A program made the position numbers and the translations under genes. From the NCBI GenBank assembly GCA_032173965.1, contig JAVUNC010000004.1:25273001-25337000 (forward strand): a stretch of DNA of 64,000 nt. The letters run 5' to 3'. Under the pieces are notes generated by a model. It was given only the letters and a program-made list of their open reading frames with translations, made no database searches and was not told the origin of the DNA. Source of the DNA: Sitta carolinensis. Its lineage: Eukaryota > Chordata > Aves > Passeriformes > Sittidae. Position 1 is the first letter of the stretch; every line of letters begins with the position of its first letter. Shown piece by piece: positions 40,760 through 54,822 of this stretch.

Positions 40760-41806
40760 GTATTAGGAAGTGGTTGGAAAGTCACATCCAGGAGTCAATG
40801 GCTCAGTGTCCTGATGGACATGAGTGACAAGTGGTGTCCCTCAGGAGTCCATGCTGGGTCCAGAGTTCTCCAATATCTTCACTGATGACAGAGGTGCAGG
40901 GATCAAATGCACCCTCAGCAAGCCTGCCGACGGCTCTGAGCTGAGTGGTGCTGTCGACACACCTGAAGGACAGGAGGGCATCCAGAGGGACAGGGACAAG
41001 CTCCAGAAGTGGCCCAGGGGACTCATGCACTTTAACAAGTGCAAGGTTCTTCACCTGGGTCAGGGCAGTCCCTGGTATCAATCCAGGCTGGGGGCTGAGC
41101 AGATCAAGAGCAGCCCTGATGGGAAGGACCTGGGGGTGCTGGTGGATGAGAGGCTGGACACGAACTGGCCTTGAGCACTCACAGCCCAGAAATCCAACTG
41201 TATCCTGGGCTGCAGCAAAAGCAGAGTGGCCAGCAGGGTGAGGGAAGTGATCCTGCCTCTGCTCTGCTCTGCTGAGATCCCACCTGCAGTGCTACATCTG
41301 GCTCTGGGGTCCTCAGCACAGGGACCTTTTGGAATGAGCCCAGAGGAGGCCACCAAGATCATTAGAGGGATGGAGCACCTCTCCTGTGAGGAAAGCCTAC
41401 AAGAATTGTGATTGTTCAGCCTGGAAAAGAGAAGGCTTAATGGTAAACTTATTACAGCCTTTCCATATCTGAAGGAAACTTACAGGAAAGATGGAGAGGG
41501 ACCTTTTACAAGAACATGTAATGACAGGAGAAGGGGAAATAGCTCCAAACAGAAAGAGAGCAAGTTTAGATTAGATATTTGGAAGAAACTCTTTACTGTG
41601 AGGGTGGTGAGACAATGGGACAGGGTGCCCAGAGAAGTTGTGATTACCCTATCCATGGCAGCATTCAAGGCCAGGCTGGATAGAGCACTGGGCAACCTGG
41701 TCCAGTGAAAGGTGTCGTGATGAAATTATCAGAGGAAATAGCAGGTGGGTTGAAACTACATGATCTTTAAAGTCCCTTCAAACCCAAACTATTCTATGAT
41801 TTTATT
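40760..41806 (+). mobile_element. CR1 LINE, 5'-truncated (about 1.05 kb)
   Basis: The start corresponds to the end of the CR1 reverse-transcriptase region: GTGGTGTCCCTCAGGAGTCC encodes the GVPQ motif, followed by LGP and the F/Y-xDD-like part (IFTDD). It continues through the ORF2 3' portion (CCTGGGGGTGCTGGTGGATG, CTGGGCTGCAGCAAAAGCAG, CCAGAGGAGGCCACCAAGAT) and the 3'UTR (AGTCCCTTCAAACCCAAACT) to the ATTCTATGATT end. The frame is broken by several stops and small indels, so it is dead. It lies in the last KHDRBS2 intron, antisense to the gene. Confidence 0.93.
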
Positions 41807-44800
41807 ATTCATTCCATGATGATTTTAAGACCCTGACATGAAGGAAAGTTTTCTTTGGTACATTGCCGTAATATTTTCTAGGAGATACCAAATGTATACA
41901 TTCGGATAACATAAATGAAAAATTGGTGCACATTAGTAAGACTCTGTTAACTAGTGTTGGTAAAGACATTGTTTGTAATCACAAGCCATGTGAAGTCAAA
42001 CACTCGAATGATGAGATTCAGGCCTATGTCTCTTACATCTGAAAATCAGTCACTATGAATTATTTTAGCACTTGATTTCATACAGTTGAATATTTAAATG
42101 AGACTAGACTAGAAAAAAAAATAGGGCAAGAAACCCTTAGCATTCTGAATGAATACAATTCATTCTATAATGAATATTAGGACCAATTATCTACAATACC
42201 AAAGTTATTAAAAATGAAGAAAGAGCTTGGACTCAACAGCTGAAAAAAAAATCTCCTATCTTTGTATCTCCATCTGCAGAGCAATTGTTATGAAGTGGTT
42301 CTTTAAAATTCACAAGTATTTTCTCTGTATACATTGTGACATGGCTTCATTTTATTTTGGCATTGCCATAGAGGGTTTATTTCACCCTAGAGTAGCAGTT
42401 CCTTGAGTTTCTCCATGACATGAGCATGTTTATGTCTTTTAATGAAGTATAAGAATTCATGTCTCCTAAGGTAAAATCTCTTCAATCAAGCTTTTTCTCA
42501 GAATTCTTGAGGTTTGAACCCTCCATACATGCTTTCCTCTGATAATTTCATCATGACATACTTATTTTTACTTGTTCAGCAGAAACTATTATTGTTATTG
42601 TAGAAAAACCATTAAGAATAAAAATAGAGGAAACACTTTTTAGGACAAACACAGAATAAAAAGATAAACAGTATAATAAAAGAGTAGTGGAAAATTGATG
42701 TACATTTTTAGTTGTTAGCTATAAAGATCTATAAAGGTTTATGAAGTGCCATCCTCAGTAGAGGATTACTTAGTAAACTAATTGTTGTAACAGTTGCAAA
42801 GCTCTTATATGGAGTGACTGGCAGGGAATTATTTGTGAAATGGTTAAATCATTGTGACAGCATTTTACAACTTATATGATGTCTTACATTAAAAGGAATT
42901 ACACCAAACAATTACACCCTCCAATTTTAATTAAAGATGGAATTATCCTAAAACCAAATACCCAGTTCTTTACAAGTACCTAATGCTAAACTGGAGTAGA
43001 ATGTGCATCAAAAACCATGGTCTAAACTGCTGAAAATTCTTGGTGAAGACAAAAAAATATTTAAATAATGTCTCCTTAATGCAATGGCAGAACATGCAGT
43101 AAAAAGCCTTGCAAGCTTCTCTTGAAAAGCAGCAGTAATGTGACTGGAGTTCATTTATGTCTTCCCTCTTTGCGTAGGTGGCAAGCTACAGATTAACCTT
43201 CCTAACTCTTGCCTAAGGCCTTTGGCAGATGGTGTTATCCTAATTTAATTGTGGAGGTTTAGGAGGTTATAGACTTCAACCTATCCTTTTATTCTCTATG
43301 TAGGTTTCTGTTTTTTTTGGTAGTAGCAACAGAAAGTCTGAGTGTACTGGTCTCCCAGATACTGCAGTTCACGACCTGACATAAAAACATAATGGCCATA
43401 ATTTTCAGGTAATACACAAGGCAGGATATGCACCAGGCTGTGGACTGTGGCAGCTGACAAGAGGCACACTCTCACTGCTGTGGCTGCCTCCCTTTGGAAG
43501 TAGGGGCAGAAGCCTCTTGCACCTTCTGCAGCAGCAACTGGCAGAGCTCACTGATGAAATCTCCAACCTTTGAGAGAGCTAAGACAGAAAGAGCTGCTGA
43601 TAAAGTTTGGAATGCTCTGATCAGAGCAAGGGTAAAAAAGCATTCAGATGAAAAAACAGTGAAGCAGGTCAGATATAATGAATATAGCTTTTTGGTTCTG
43701 CCTTGCCTACAGGTCATATACTCTTCTCTCTTACCTCTCTAACACAACACAGCACTTGAATCAAGAATGCTGTTTCCTCTAAAAAAAAAAACCCAAAAAA
43801 CAGAGAAAAGGAGAAAGAAAGAAGAATATGAATTGATTACAAAGGGCTTTTTATTTACACTGAAGATGCTTTTTGGACTTGGGCATGACATTACATATGG
43901 GCAGGAAAGATTCTTAGTTACCAAACTTTAGGTGTATGATTTATCCTAATCAATTTGTAACACAAATCATTAAATTCATGTTTTCACTAAATATCTCTTC
44001 AGATGACAACAGTGCCAGAAGGGGAACCACAACATTATTAAGGTATAATGAGAGGAAAGACTATAAACCTTTTGTTCATAAATTAATACGATTTCATGCC
44101 TTCTCTTTTAAAACATAAGCATCAAGTTATTGTGACACCATTACCTTAGTTTAGAATTATCTGCATGTATCAAAACATTCAGTGACAGTGGTATCATAAA
44201 TGTTTGTTGAGTATGATTAGGGGTGAGGATGCTTTACATATTTTTAAATTTGTAAATGACAAGTCTTTCATTTTTAAAATGCCTTCTAAAGATATTTCTT
44301 TACAATGCACATGAAGAAGCCTTTAAGGGCTGCATTCCCAAGATTTTCAGGCATATGTCCCAAATTTAAGTTCTTCACCCTGGAGCAGCAATCTTCAAAA
44401 TTCCCTAGCAGTAGCTGCATAATCCTGTTCTTATAAAAAAATTTTAGGAATCTCAGAATTCCTAAGTACTGTATTTCCTCCATGTGCTCAGAGACTGCTG
44501 CAGGGAATTCTTTGAAGTCTCTCTACCTTGATCCTTCTGAGCAACTGGGTGACAAACATGTCAAATCACAACAGAGCTTAAGTGTCTAACTTCATGAGGG
44601 GGTTCTGTACTGCAACTTTTCATTCATGGAATAACCTTAGTCATGGAAAGCAGTGGGATTTTATGTACATCCCTGACCTTCCTGTTGTCTTGGGAGATTC
44701 CATGGCTGGAATTGGAGGAGATGGAATTCTTACAAACCTTCACAAAGAAAACTGAGCAAGGAGTTAAGGCAGTTTAGTTATGGATTTCAGAGCAGTGTAT

Positions 44801-46204
44801 ACTGTCCTGGAGTCCATCGTGCCCAGACTATGACAAGTGACTTACATTCTTTCTTGTTTAGTACTTCCATCTAATCAAAGAAATGTGAACTTCCTGAGAA
44901 TTAAATGCTGTTCAGGTGGGCTCTGCTCTGTAAAACATCCCTCTGATTTTTGGAACCATACTGTGAAAAATCCATAAATACATAAATCTTATGATCTTCT
45001 GAGGAAACAGTTTCCCCAATCAGAATTCTCCACAAGTTCTTTTAAAAGGAGCAGAGAAGAACCCATGAGATGTAAACCACCTACTACTCCTTAGGAGTAC
45101 ATATAGCAAGAAAAGTCATAGCAGCCAGCTCATATAGGAATATTATTGTGCTCTATACTGAAGAAACTGCAGAGAACTCTATACTTTAAAAAGATTATAA
45201 GTATGAAGTAGCATTACTATTTCATTGAATCTACTTCACAAAAAATGAAAGAAAACCTTCTCAGGATTGAAAACTGTCCTCCCTAAAGGTAAGCTGGAAG
45301 CAAGAAGATGCATGTAAGAAAGTAAAAAAATGCCGAGGTAGTAAATTTCTTAAAATTCAGATATGGTTAATGAAAAGTGAGAAAAGACAAGTTGTTGCAC
45401 AAAACACCTAAGAGTTGACAACAAGACTAGATTCGTGTAACATTTGTCTGTGTTCTTTATTCAGAGTTTGGGAGAATTTGGAATTACAGAGGTATGCCAG
45501 AATGAATTATAAGGGAGGAATATAGCCTTGTTATGGAAGGCAAAACAAGGTGTGAAATTGAACTCAAATGAAAGAAAAACTGTTAATTTCTGCAGGGTGG
45601 TGAAAAATGAATATGCAGCTGATTTGATACAGTGGTATGGATTCAGGAGGCTCGCAATGAGTTAAAAACATCCCTAAAAAGTAGGGAACTGGAAACAGAG
45701 AATTATATTGCTCTATAGCTATGTGTACTCAAATTACCTTCTCAGATGAATAGTGGTGACTTAGGAACAACAAATTCCTGCACAGATTTCCAAGGCATGA
45801 AACTGACAAATTTACTAATCTCCTAATGTAAGTGACCCAAGAGTAGCATAAATAGTTGCATATAAATGTATCTGCTTTCAGAAAGTAGCAAAATTGCAAT
45901 CTGAAATATTATTCAACTTTAAGTTTATTCCAGGTTATTGGTAACACTTAGATATTTATATTCAAATGCCAACTCAGAAAATAGTTCAAGCAAAAAAACA
46001 AAGTAAGTCCACAGTTATCAGCCATGTATTTTAAGTCTAGCAAAGGAAACCCAGGTATATTGGGTTTGTTTCAGCTGCTGAATGCAAAACAAAAAAAAAA
46101 GAGCTTCATGCAGCGCGTAAATTTAGTCATGATGCCACTCTGTGAACACTTTGTAAGCCTTAGCTAATTAGTCCATTCAAAATCCCTGCTGGGAAAACAA
46201 TATT

Positions 46205-46300
46205 CTTCTAGTTTTACAAATTAGGGATTGGAAGGAAAGTGACACTACTTTAAATGTCTTGCCCAAATGCATGGAGATTTCAGCATGGTGGAGTGTAATT
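46205..46300 (-). mobile_element. MIR-type SINE relic
   Basis: AGTTTTACAAATTAGGGATTGGAAGG..., AAATGTCTTGCCCAAATGCA and GCATGGTGGAGT match the complement of MIR (TTTTACAGATGAGGAAACTGAG, AGTGACTTGCCCAAGGTCAC, GTGGCAGAG). It is short and diverged; an L2/L3 LINE origin for part of it is possible. Confidence 0.55.
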
Positions 46301-47646
46301 AAAAGTTAAACAGTGAGTAATTCTTACTGTTGAGCTCAGACTATTCTTCTCTGCATTGCCCAAAAGCTTAGCAGTGCATTCATGACAGCAGTGGAGAGTG
46401 GATCTGTAGATGGGAAGAAGGATCTTCCACTACAGCTATTAAGAACGTGCAAAAAGGAAGTAAAACAAAGGGTAACTGAAGCACTCACACTCACATGGAT
46501 AAGCTATTATTATTACTTGCCTAGCATTGAAAATGTGCTTGACTGCACATTGTATCATCCAAATATATTGTGAGAACTGATTGTACAAAAAAAATAAGTT
46601 ATTTCTGATTATGCAATGCAATCATTTTGACAACATCTCAGTAATGTCTATTTCTGTACCATACAAAGGAAACTGCAAGTTTGCATTAGTGACATTTGCC
46701 TCACAGCTGCATGAATAAAATTATTTATTTCAAGCAGCAACCCTTATACAACCCCTTAGTGTAACTTTCATTTGCAGCATTGTTTCCAGCAGCTCTCATT
46801 TTCACAATGCTGTGGAAGTCACCATGTAGACTCATGAGAAGCAGTAAATCAGGCATGACATCTCTGCTGAATATTAGGGTCACTCTTTAAGCTGACAGTA
46901 GTCAGCTTTGCTCTATTATTTCAGTGAAAATCTCTTAGTGAGATTCACTGTGCCACCTGATACAATGTACTGATAATTATTAATAGGAAAACATGGTCCA
47001 GACTCTAGTTATTGAAATATATCACTAATTGCAGACAACGTATCTAGAAAATGGTTTGTACTCACAGGAGCTACACTTCCTTTCATACCCCCTGTACCCA
47101 TGAAGTGGAACTGTTCCAGCTCAGACACAGACTCGGTGGGGAAGTGAAAAGACTACAGCCCTCCCTCTACTTATACTGCCTAGTGTGGCATGAGGTACTC
47201 CTTTATCTTGGTGCAGTAGGGGTTCCCATGGTGATACAGCATCCTCTCCTTCTTTCCACTTTGATTAAGTCTGTACTTCTAAATCACACAAACCTTGCTG
47301 GTTGAAATGATGCACAAGACAGCAGCAGATGCATAGTACTGTTGGCACATCAAGCAAACTGAAATTTAACACTGTGAAAGACTTTCAAGCACTAATAGAA
47401 ATTTTTGTATTGCTGTTAAACTGACCTGTGACTGTCAGTAATTTGCTTTGTAATTTTGATTGAAATTCATCAGTCCAATTTACTGGTCCTACAACAAAAC
47501 TCACCCTAAAGTTACACAAATCTATTTTGTTTGGTCTTTGTAAAATGAGAGAAATAAAAAAAGTGTATGGAAGTAATTGCCGAATTTCCAGTGATAGATA
47601 TTTTCCTTTGATTTCACACATTTGCAGAAGATAGAAGAGACCTTAC

Positions 47647-47705
47647 CGTAGCTGTCATAAGCCTCTTCACTTGTTCCGTGACCATAGTCGTAATATTCAG
47701 GCACA
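47647..47705 (-). CDS. KHDRBS2: KHDRBS2 coding exon, tyrosine-rich region (part 2)
   Basis: This 59-bp exon begins with T, which completes the AG|T serine codon from the previous exon. It then reads VPEYYDYGHGTSEEAYDSY and ends with one base (G) of the next codon. The acceptor is ctgttacag/TGTG and the donor TACG/gtaagg. Five tyrosines fall in 19 codons, including the EYYDYGHG block that I recall in both KHDRBS2 and KHDRBS3. If read past the donor the frame reaches a stop only after more than ten intron-derived codons, so the splice site, not an early stop, sets its end. Introns of about 9.6 kb and 13.9 kb flank it. Confidence 0.95.
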
Positions 47706-49271
47706 CTGTAACAGATTCAGATAGCCATGTCACTATTATCATGGGTAATCAACTCAAAATAAAAACAGAGCTCGCAAACTAGAAGGCATTTTAACAGTTT
47801 GACATGATAGCATAGTCCAGCTAGTTTCAGGCATAGTGAATATAATGATATGGAAGAAAATGTACCAGTGACAATAAAAACTGTCATACAGTTCATCACA
47901 TTTCTTATCTACTCAGCATAAAATAAATTGCTCCTAAATATGTAAACCTGGAGACATGACAAAGACTGAAAGAAATTCTATCTGCAAAATGAGGTCTGAA
48001 AAAAGACCACTGCATCATTCACTGTTGTTAAAACAACAAAAGGGGTGTCATCCTCATTTACCTGTAATTCTAAACATTTATGCATTACCAAACTCAGCAT
48101 AGTTTGTTTTCACAAAGCTGACTGTATTGTATGGTGTGGAACCTGCAAAGTACTTAACTTTACCAAAAACACTGACAGGATTCCAGGTTTGATCCTGAAG
48201 AAGAAAGCATGTTCCCACTACCTGTAGAGAGAAATTTGATTCTCTGCAGCCTTTTTCCTTATGTAGTTATTGGATACCTATATAAAGTTTTACAAAGTGA
48301 TTGATAAAACACAGATTGAAAGAAACGAGGCTCTAGGAGTGCAAAATTACACCTAACAATCTCAAATTCACTTTTTCACCATTTCCAAAAATTTTGTATA
48401 GTCTTATTGACGTATTATCAGAATATTTCAGATAATAGTTACAACCTGATATTCGGCAATTCCCAGCTATTACGTGGAGTGGACATCCAGGAAATTCAAC
48501 CTCTGAGGCATAATTAAATGGAAAGGGAATTATTCACTTTTGCTTCACTGCTATTATTATTTATAGTTTGCACTGTGTTTTTGGTACCTGGTACCAAATT
48601 CAAGATCTGGCTACTTCTATTCTGAGGTAACAGGTAAACATACAAGAATCAGTCTCTGCCCAGAAAAATCTGCAAACTCCATGAACTCCACTATATTGTA
48701 TTCCTTCAATCTGCAGTGAACTAAACAGAAAATGTAACACTTTCTCTGTTGATAGTTTTGGGTTGTTGTTACTTCTGCTTATTTTTTCCCCATACACTGT
48801 GTGAGACTGACTCTTGCAAAGAAGCAGGCAAGCAGCTCAATATTGCTATAATTATAACATTATTGCTAAGGCCATTTTCCATATTGGATTACTGTTCTAA
48901 AAATATTAGTTTACACTTGAGAGAGAAGCTTAGTTGACAGTGGAGTGCACGTAGAAATATTTCGTAAGTGCAACAGAGATAAACAAGCAATCTATAACAA
49001 TTATTTTCTAAACCTAATTTTAACTTTGTTCACAAACAGCCTGTAATCAGATTTTTAGTTTCTTGAACTTAATAGCTATCCATAACTATTCTTGGAATAA
49101 TTTATGAGAATGATTCATGTTCTCTATCTCACTCAAGAACACTGACTGCATGTATCTGATAATTGACAGTCAAGCTGTTTTGACTTGGATCATGTCATCC
49201 CTTGAATGGTTAGGGATAGCTCTCATAGTTTTCGGCTACAAATATCCATGGATTTGGTTTGTCTTTTTGGT

Positions 49272-49346
49272 GTTTTTGGTTTTTTTTTTTTTTTTTGTTT
49301 TGTTTTTTTTTTTTTTTTTTTGTTTTTTGTTTTTTTTTGTTTTTTT
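49272..49346. repeat. Long T tract with G interruptions
   Basis: T runs separated by single G bases inside a KHDRBS2 intron; an A tract with C interruptions in the transcript. Confidence 0.95.
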
Positions 49347-52269
49347 AACTGAAAAGGTAACTATAATTGTGCATTAATTCAGTAGTTTAATCAGAAGTCA
49401 TTCATGTGAATGAATGAATTAAAATGACACCAGTATCTCAAAGAGGTGAAATTAATTTGCTAAAGCAGTGGCAGAAAATGGACATAAGAATAATATGAAT
49501 GAAATGAAGTTAACACTTCAATGAAGACATTTACAAATGCCAACCGAGCTCTATAGGACACAATCACTGCCAAGACTTCTTGGATAATGGAAAACATTCA
49601 GTTCTTGAAAATTAATTATCAAAATATACAAACCCTCTTATTGAAATGGTCCAAGAAACAAACAGGAAAAATACATCTTTTATTTAGAGAACACAATATT
49701 CATTCTGTACTTTTCTGCAATTATTTTAGTAGCCAATTAAATGAAATTACAGGATTATTTGAGGTGAAGTAAAGTCCTGGAGCATCAGGGTTAAATCATT
49801 TATCAAGTCATAGCTACAAAGCTCATGGCTTAGGTGTAAGAAATGACTTACACTGTTCAGAAGAGACACATGACACACCCAGCTCTGGCAGATAGCCATT
49901 TGCAAAACTAATTTTAGGAGCTGAATTTTGGCATACTGCCTGCCTTCCTGGGTAGAGGATGGTGTTGGACTAGTGAGTTGTGTTAAAAGAAAAGAAACAC
50001 AAGAACTCCTATCTTCTGCCAGCAGATAAGATGCTAATATTTCTTCCTGATACATTTTTGCAAACCAAAGCAGCTGCCTCCAAAGGTTAGCTTTAACAGG
50101 AGGCCAATCCAAAGGCCACTAACTTATCACCAGCAGTCCTGCTTTCAGTGATCACTGATGAGGGCCTTGAGCTATCACCCATCAACATAACATCCAGCAG
50201 AACATAAGACTTACAAAAGCGGGTGAAAGATGCATTGCTACATTATTGGTGTTGTATGTTTTTATTTGAGAAAGAAACACACAATCATAGAGGTAATAAG
50301 GATATGAGATAAAAATCCTGCAGTGAACATTCTGAACTGAAATATACTATCAACAGAATACTAAGTTAATACACAAACAATCATAGACTAAGAAACAAGC
50401 TCTATTACAACTATAAAAAGGAAGCAATTTGTTACATATCACAAATTTGATGTGAGCACAACACTTAACACATTCCTGAAAACACGTAATTCATAGCACA
50501 GTACATGATTGTCATCTAAGTCCTCCAATTTTATTTCCCTGAATATAACATCTTTTTCATAGATATGAGCCAAAATGGCATTTCAAATTCCTTGCCAACT
50601 CTTACTGAAAAGTGTTTTGAAGAATATGTAGGTGAATAAAATTTATTTCTTACTATGAAATACCAGACTTAAACTCATATTTTGTGAGCCAGACTGCTTA
50701 TCCATTCGTCTTCTTTATTTTAAACATCTCTGAATATTCACTAGAATCTGTAACATGCATTTAGTTGTAAACATTTTCCTCCTCTGTTTTATAACAAAGT
50801 AAACAATGGGTGATATTTAATAAAAAACGTGTGATAGATTATGGCTTTACAAACATGAGGTTCTTTTTTTTTTAAATTACTCAACTACAGAGAGATGTAG
50901 TTTCATTTGCATTATGGCCAACTGAGAAGTAAGCAATCAGCAAATGCATGCAGCATAAATAATACTTGTTTATATAATTTTATAGTTCTCAGATTGTTCC
51001 TGGAAAATATAGTGATCATGAGCTCTAGAATCCACTGACTCTCTTGGCAGTGCTAATTGGAAACAAAACACCATTATCTATCATTAGCATTCATTACTTT
51101 GAAGCAACATGAAGTGTAATTTACTTAAAGTATATGCACCCACCTGAAACCAGGATGCAACACATTTTATGAAGGACACAGGATTAACTCACTACCAGCT
51201 TCTCAGCTTTACTTGCACTATATTTTAACACCAGATTTCTGAAACAGAAGTCTTCATGTACTGTGACTACACATTAATAACCTTCTACAGGTAGCACTCA
51301 TGGAAAAATTGATATACACAGGGGTACGTATCTTACAAGCAGTTTAATTTGGTTTGTATATGAGAAACTCTGATGTAATTTTTCTCTATAAGAAATATTT
51401 ACAACACAGATATATGACACTGTCCTAATTCCTATTCTGTGACCAAGGAAATTAATAATACATATACTGGAAATCTTCATAACCTTTACCTATTTATGCT
51501 TAATTTTTTAAACTTTTTTTTTTGTTAATATTTTCAAACATGTTCATTTTGAACATTTGAAATCAAAATTTTCCATAAACTGTGCTCTGTTCTCTCCATG
51601 CTGATAAAGCTGGATCAGTTTCCAATTAACCCCAAAACAACACAAGATGCTTGTTTTTGAGAGATAATGGTCCTTTAGTGCCTTCCAAATTGTATTATCT
51701 AGGGCTCCTATGATATGATGAAGGCTCAGGTACCAGGACTGTATCTAAACGGCAACCTTTAAAGCCAAGAAAGATTTTTAAACTCTCATTAACTGGTACT
51801 TTTTCAAATTGATACTAGTGTGAAAAAATGAATTCCAGTTTGACGGTGTCAATACCCATGGGAAGCCACATAGCTTTTTGCTCAAAAGCCTGTAGAGAAT
51901 AGTGCTTTAAAGTGGTTTAGGCTGAGAAGCACACACAAAGGTGTTAAGACTGAAGTGACAAAAGCCTGACTCTTGGTCAACAAGCTACCCAAGGGAAGTG
52001 TGATGTTCACCACTCAGAGGTCACTGGGGCTAGGTACAGGAAAACATGACGTTAATGAATAGACTGCATTAGCCTTTGACCAATCTCTTCCTGCACCTAC
52101 AGGAAGCTGCTGGCAGGAGAACCTGGGTTATCAGCATTACCATCTGGCTCCCTGGCTGCTCTTACAGCTTAGGAATATGAGGATTGCAAGAACTGAAGAA
52201 CAGAAGTACTTCTTGTTCCCTTGTGCTCTTTGGTTGTGTGTGTCTTTTTGTTTTGCTCTTCCTGTCTCT

Positions 52270-52272
<3 letters not shown>

Positions 52273-52320
<48 letters not shown>
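52273..52320. repeat. Pure T tract (48 bp)
   Basis: Uninterrupted T after a short CT repeat. It is intronic and reads as A(48) in the KHDRBS2 transcript. No SINE or LINE body is recognised next to it. Confidence 0.95.
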
Positions 52321-52321
<1 letters not shown>

Positions 52322-54666
52322 GTGAAGCATGCATCTAACCTTTTATTCTCAAGTGTGGTTGCAGACATACAATGGGCTCTCTAAAGCCAAAGCAGAAAGG
52401 TACAAGAAAGAATTCACCTTTAAACATTGCTAACGAGTGAATCTGTACAGAAGTGTGTTCTGTAGTCTGTCCTAAAAGATCCTAAGAAACGGAAAGTCTT
52501 TGAGTAAAACCTGGTAATTTACATTAAGCACATCATATTTTCCTGTAAAAACTTTTTTTTTTCTTTCCTATTGGTACTTTTTAACTGGTAGAGTATATGT
52601 TAGTATAATATAATAATATTTTATTGGGAAATGTTTGTGAAGGAGCTGGCCAATTTAGAGGCTTTTGATAAATCACTGGAATTATAACTCTGACATTAGA
52701 TAATAATTACGCTTCTTTTGTGAAATACATGAATTGGTTCAAACTAGAGATTCAGCTGACACCAGTGAAGTTCCACAGTCCAGACTTATAATGAAATAGG
52801 CTAAAAACTTGTACACTAAAAGCTTTGAAGAAGTAAAAATCATTTGAGATACTTCCATCTTTGTGCTGTAGTACTTGACAATGCAAGAGGGAACCAAAAC
52901 TGTAGTTTGGGACTGGAAGTCTCTGAGGAGGGATTCCCAGCCTTTGACAGTTTACAATCAGCATCTATACACGGGTAGAGATAAATGAATCTTTATCACT
53001 CCTTAGATATATATCCCAGTCAGGGTTACCTTTAGAAAAGATTCTTGAGTCAAGCTAATGCCCAGGAGAGTTCACAAGGATCCCTACAAGTGGGATTTAA
53101 TATTTTAGACAAGTCTCTTTTTCACATCCTCAAATGGATCCTTTAAACTCTTCTCGTGTATATAAAATTATCTCCTTATTTCCCTATATAATTACTGTTC
53201 AGCAATCTTTGGCGTTTACAACTTCTAACATCAATAACTGGTACAATCAAATATTCAGTCCTGTGTTAACAGAATCCAGTCTAATATTGCTGCAGTTCTT
53301 TTATGTAAGACTGGTTTGCAAAGCTTCTCCCTGCTACATGAGAGAGGGAACCAGCAGGATTTAACACAGTTGGCCATGAAGGAAAAGCCGTTTACACAAA
53401 GCAGTATACTTCTGCCTGGAAGAGAGGTGAGCAGGATCTTCACACAAATTACAATATACGAAACTTTTACAAAATAATATCTCATTGTGGAAATGTGTGA
53501 ATAAAGAAATAATCCTTCTAGGAAGCTGAAACTTACTGGAATATTTTTACTTAATAGAGCATTGTATCTATAGGGAAGATGACAAATCTTTTGAATAGAG
53601 GAACTTACAAGTTTCAGTCTTAAATCACAAATATAGTCCTTTACTCAATACTTCTTTAGAACTAATGGACTAATATGGTGAACATTTTAGTGGATAATGT
53701 TTCCCTTTTTCTGAAACCTCAATTTTGATTGTATCCAATATTTTTAACAGAGGAGAATATCTCCATTACCATACTCCTGGATTTATTTAGTACCTTACAA
53801 CACACCTGAAGTTAAACTAAATTCAACTGTCCCCAGCATTTTTGTATGTTTGATTTTATGCTACTGAAAATATGAATTTAAAACTATTATAAACAATGAA
53901 GGCAGTGAAGTTATACAAGCATAGGATTGGAGAGCCAACATGATTGCAAGATGACTTCAGGTTCTGAGCTTTTTGCAAAATATGAAATAGAAACCAATCT
54001 GCCATTTAATTTCACATGGCAATTTATATTTATCTATTCTACATTCCACTGTCATTTTCTTATAGATACAGAATTATGACTATTTCAGAATATAATACCA
54101 AATAGCTGCAGACATAGTATTTGCAGAGGGAATGATACAGCATTTTAGGAATCCTAGACAGCTTTAGAGGAAAAACTTTTCTCTAGTTCAGAGTAGTGAA
54201 ATTTGATTCCATTTTGCTCATCAAATCAAATAAATGAGAAGTGGCATTTGAAAACAGTTTCTGATGATGAATGCCATAAGTAGATTGCTGTGAAGATACA
54301 TAAAATGTCATATTCTAGGCTTCCTGCCTTGATTGATTTCAACAGATTGGAAATAAAATACAGGGAAATCTTTATTTATGGACAGGCAGATATAAGCACA
54401 TAGCTAAAATGAAATATGACAAAACATAAATACATTGCACAGTGCTTAAAAAGTGAAAGAGTGAGTAGTAGAGAAAATAATAATTACTATCTAAGTTTGC
54501 AAAGAATCAGTGTAACTATCCTACCTATTGCAGCCTGGACTACATTTATATGTCTATGTATTTTAGTACATACTAATATTTTGACAGTGATTTTGACAGT
54601 CATTTAATTTCCTTTAAATGGCACACTGGATGAGATGAATAAGTACTTTGGAGCAGTACTACTTAC

Positions 54667-54728
54667 CTTCTTTGTTAGGTGTGTACATGATGTGTGTCAT
54701 ATGACTGGAGTATACTATCAAGCAAGAT
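54667..54728 (-). other. Pseudo-exon-like splice pair next to the solo LTR
   Basis: The sense strand has actctttctccaagtctcag, 62 bp, then AAGAAG/gtaagtag. At least one frame contains a stop. It lies about 95 bp from the LTR. It shows that convincing splice pairs occur without coding potential in this intron, and I treat it as a probable decoy. Confidence 0.2.
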
Positions 54729-54816
54729 CTGAGACTTGGAGAAAGAGTTTTGAAATACACATCCAACCAAATATTTTGGGCACACTATTTCATTGTATTG
54801 TATTGTTATTATTTTT

Positions 54817-54822
54817 ATATTT
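54817..54822. repeat. Target-site duplication, left copy
   Basis: ATATTT directly before the LTR's TGTGGG; it is identical to the copy after the LTR's terminal CA. Confidence 0.8.

Larger units (their letters stand above)
33699..47646 (-). other. KHDRBS2: KHDRBS2 last intron (about 13.9 kb)
   Basis: This intron is bounded by gtaagg at 47646 and tttttag at 33699. It contains a CR1 fragment (40.76-41.81 kb), two MIR-like relics (38.1 and 46.2 kb) and a splice-competent-looking 58-bp segment (37963-38020). The block at about 38.95-39.27 kb is more GC-rich than its surroundings. Open frames such as those at 35.1-35.4 kb and 36.0-36.7 kb show no recognisable domain and are taken as chance. I see no embedded gene. 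Confidence 0.9.
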
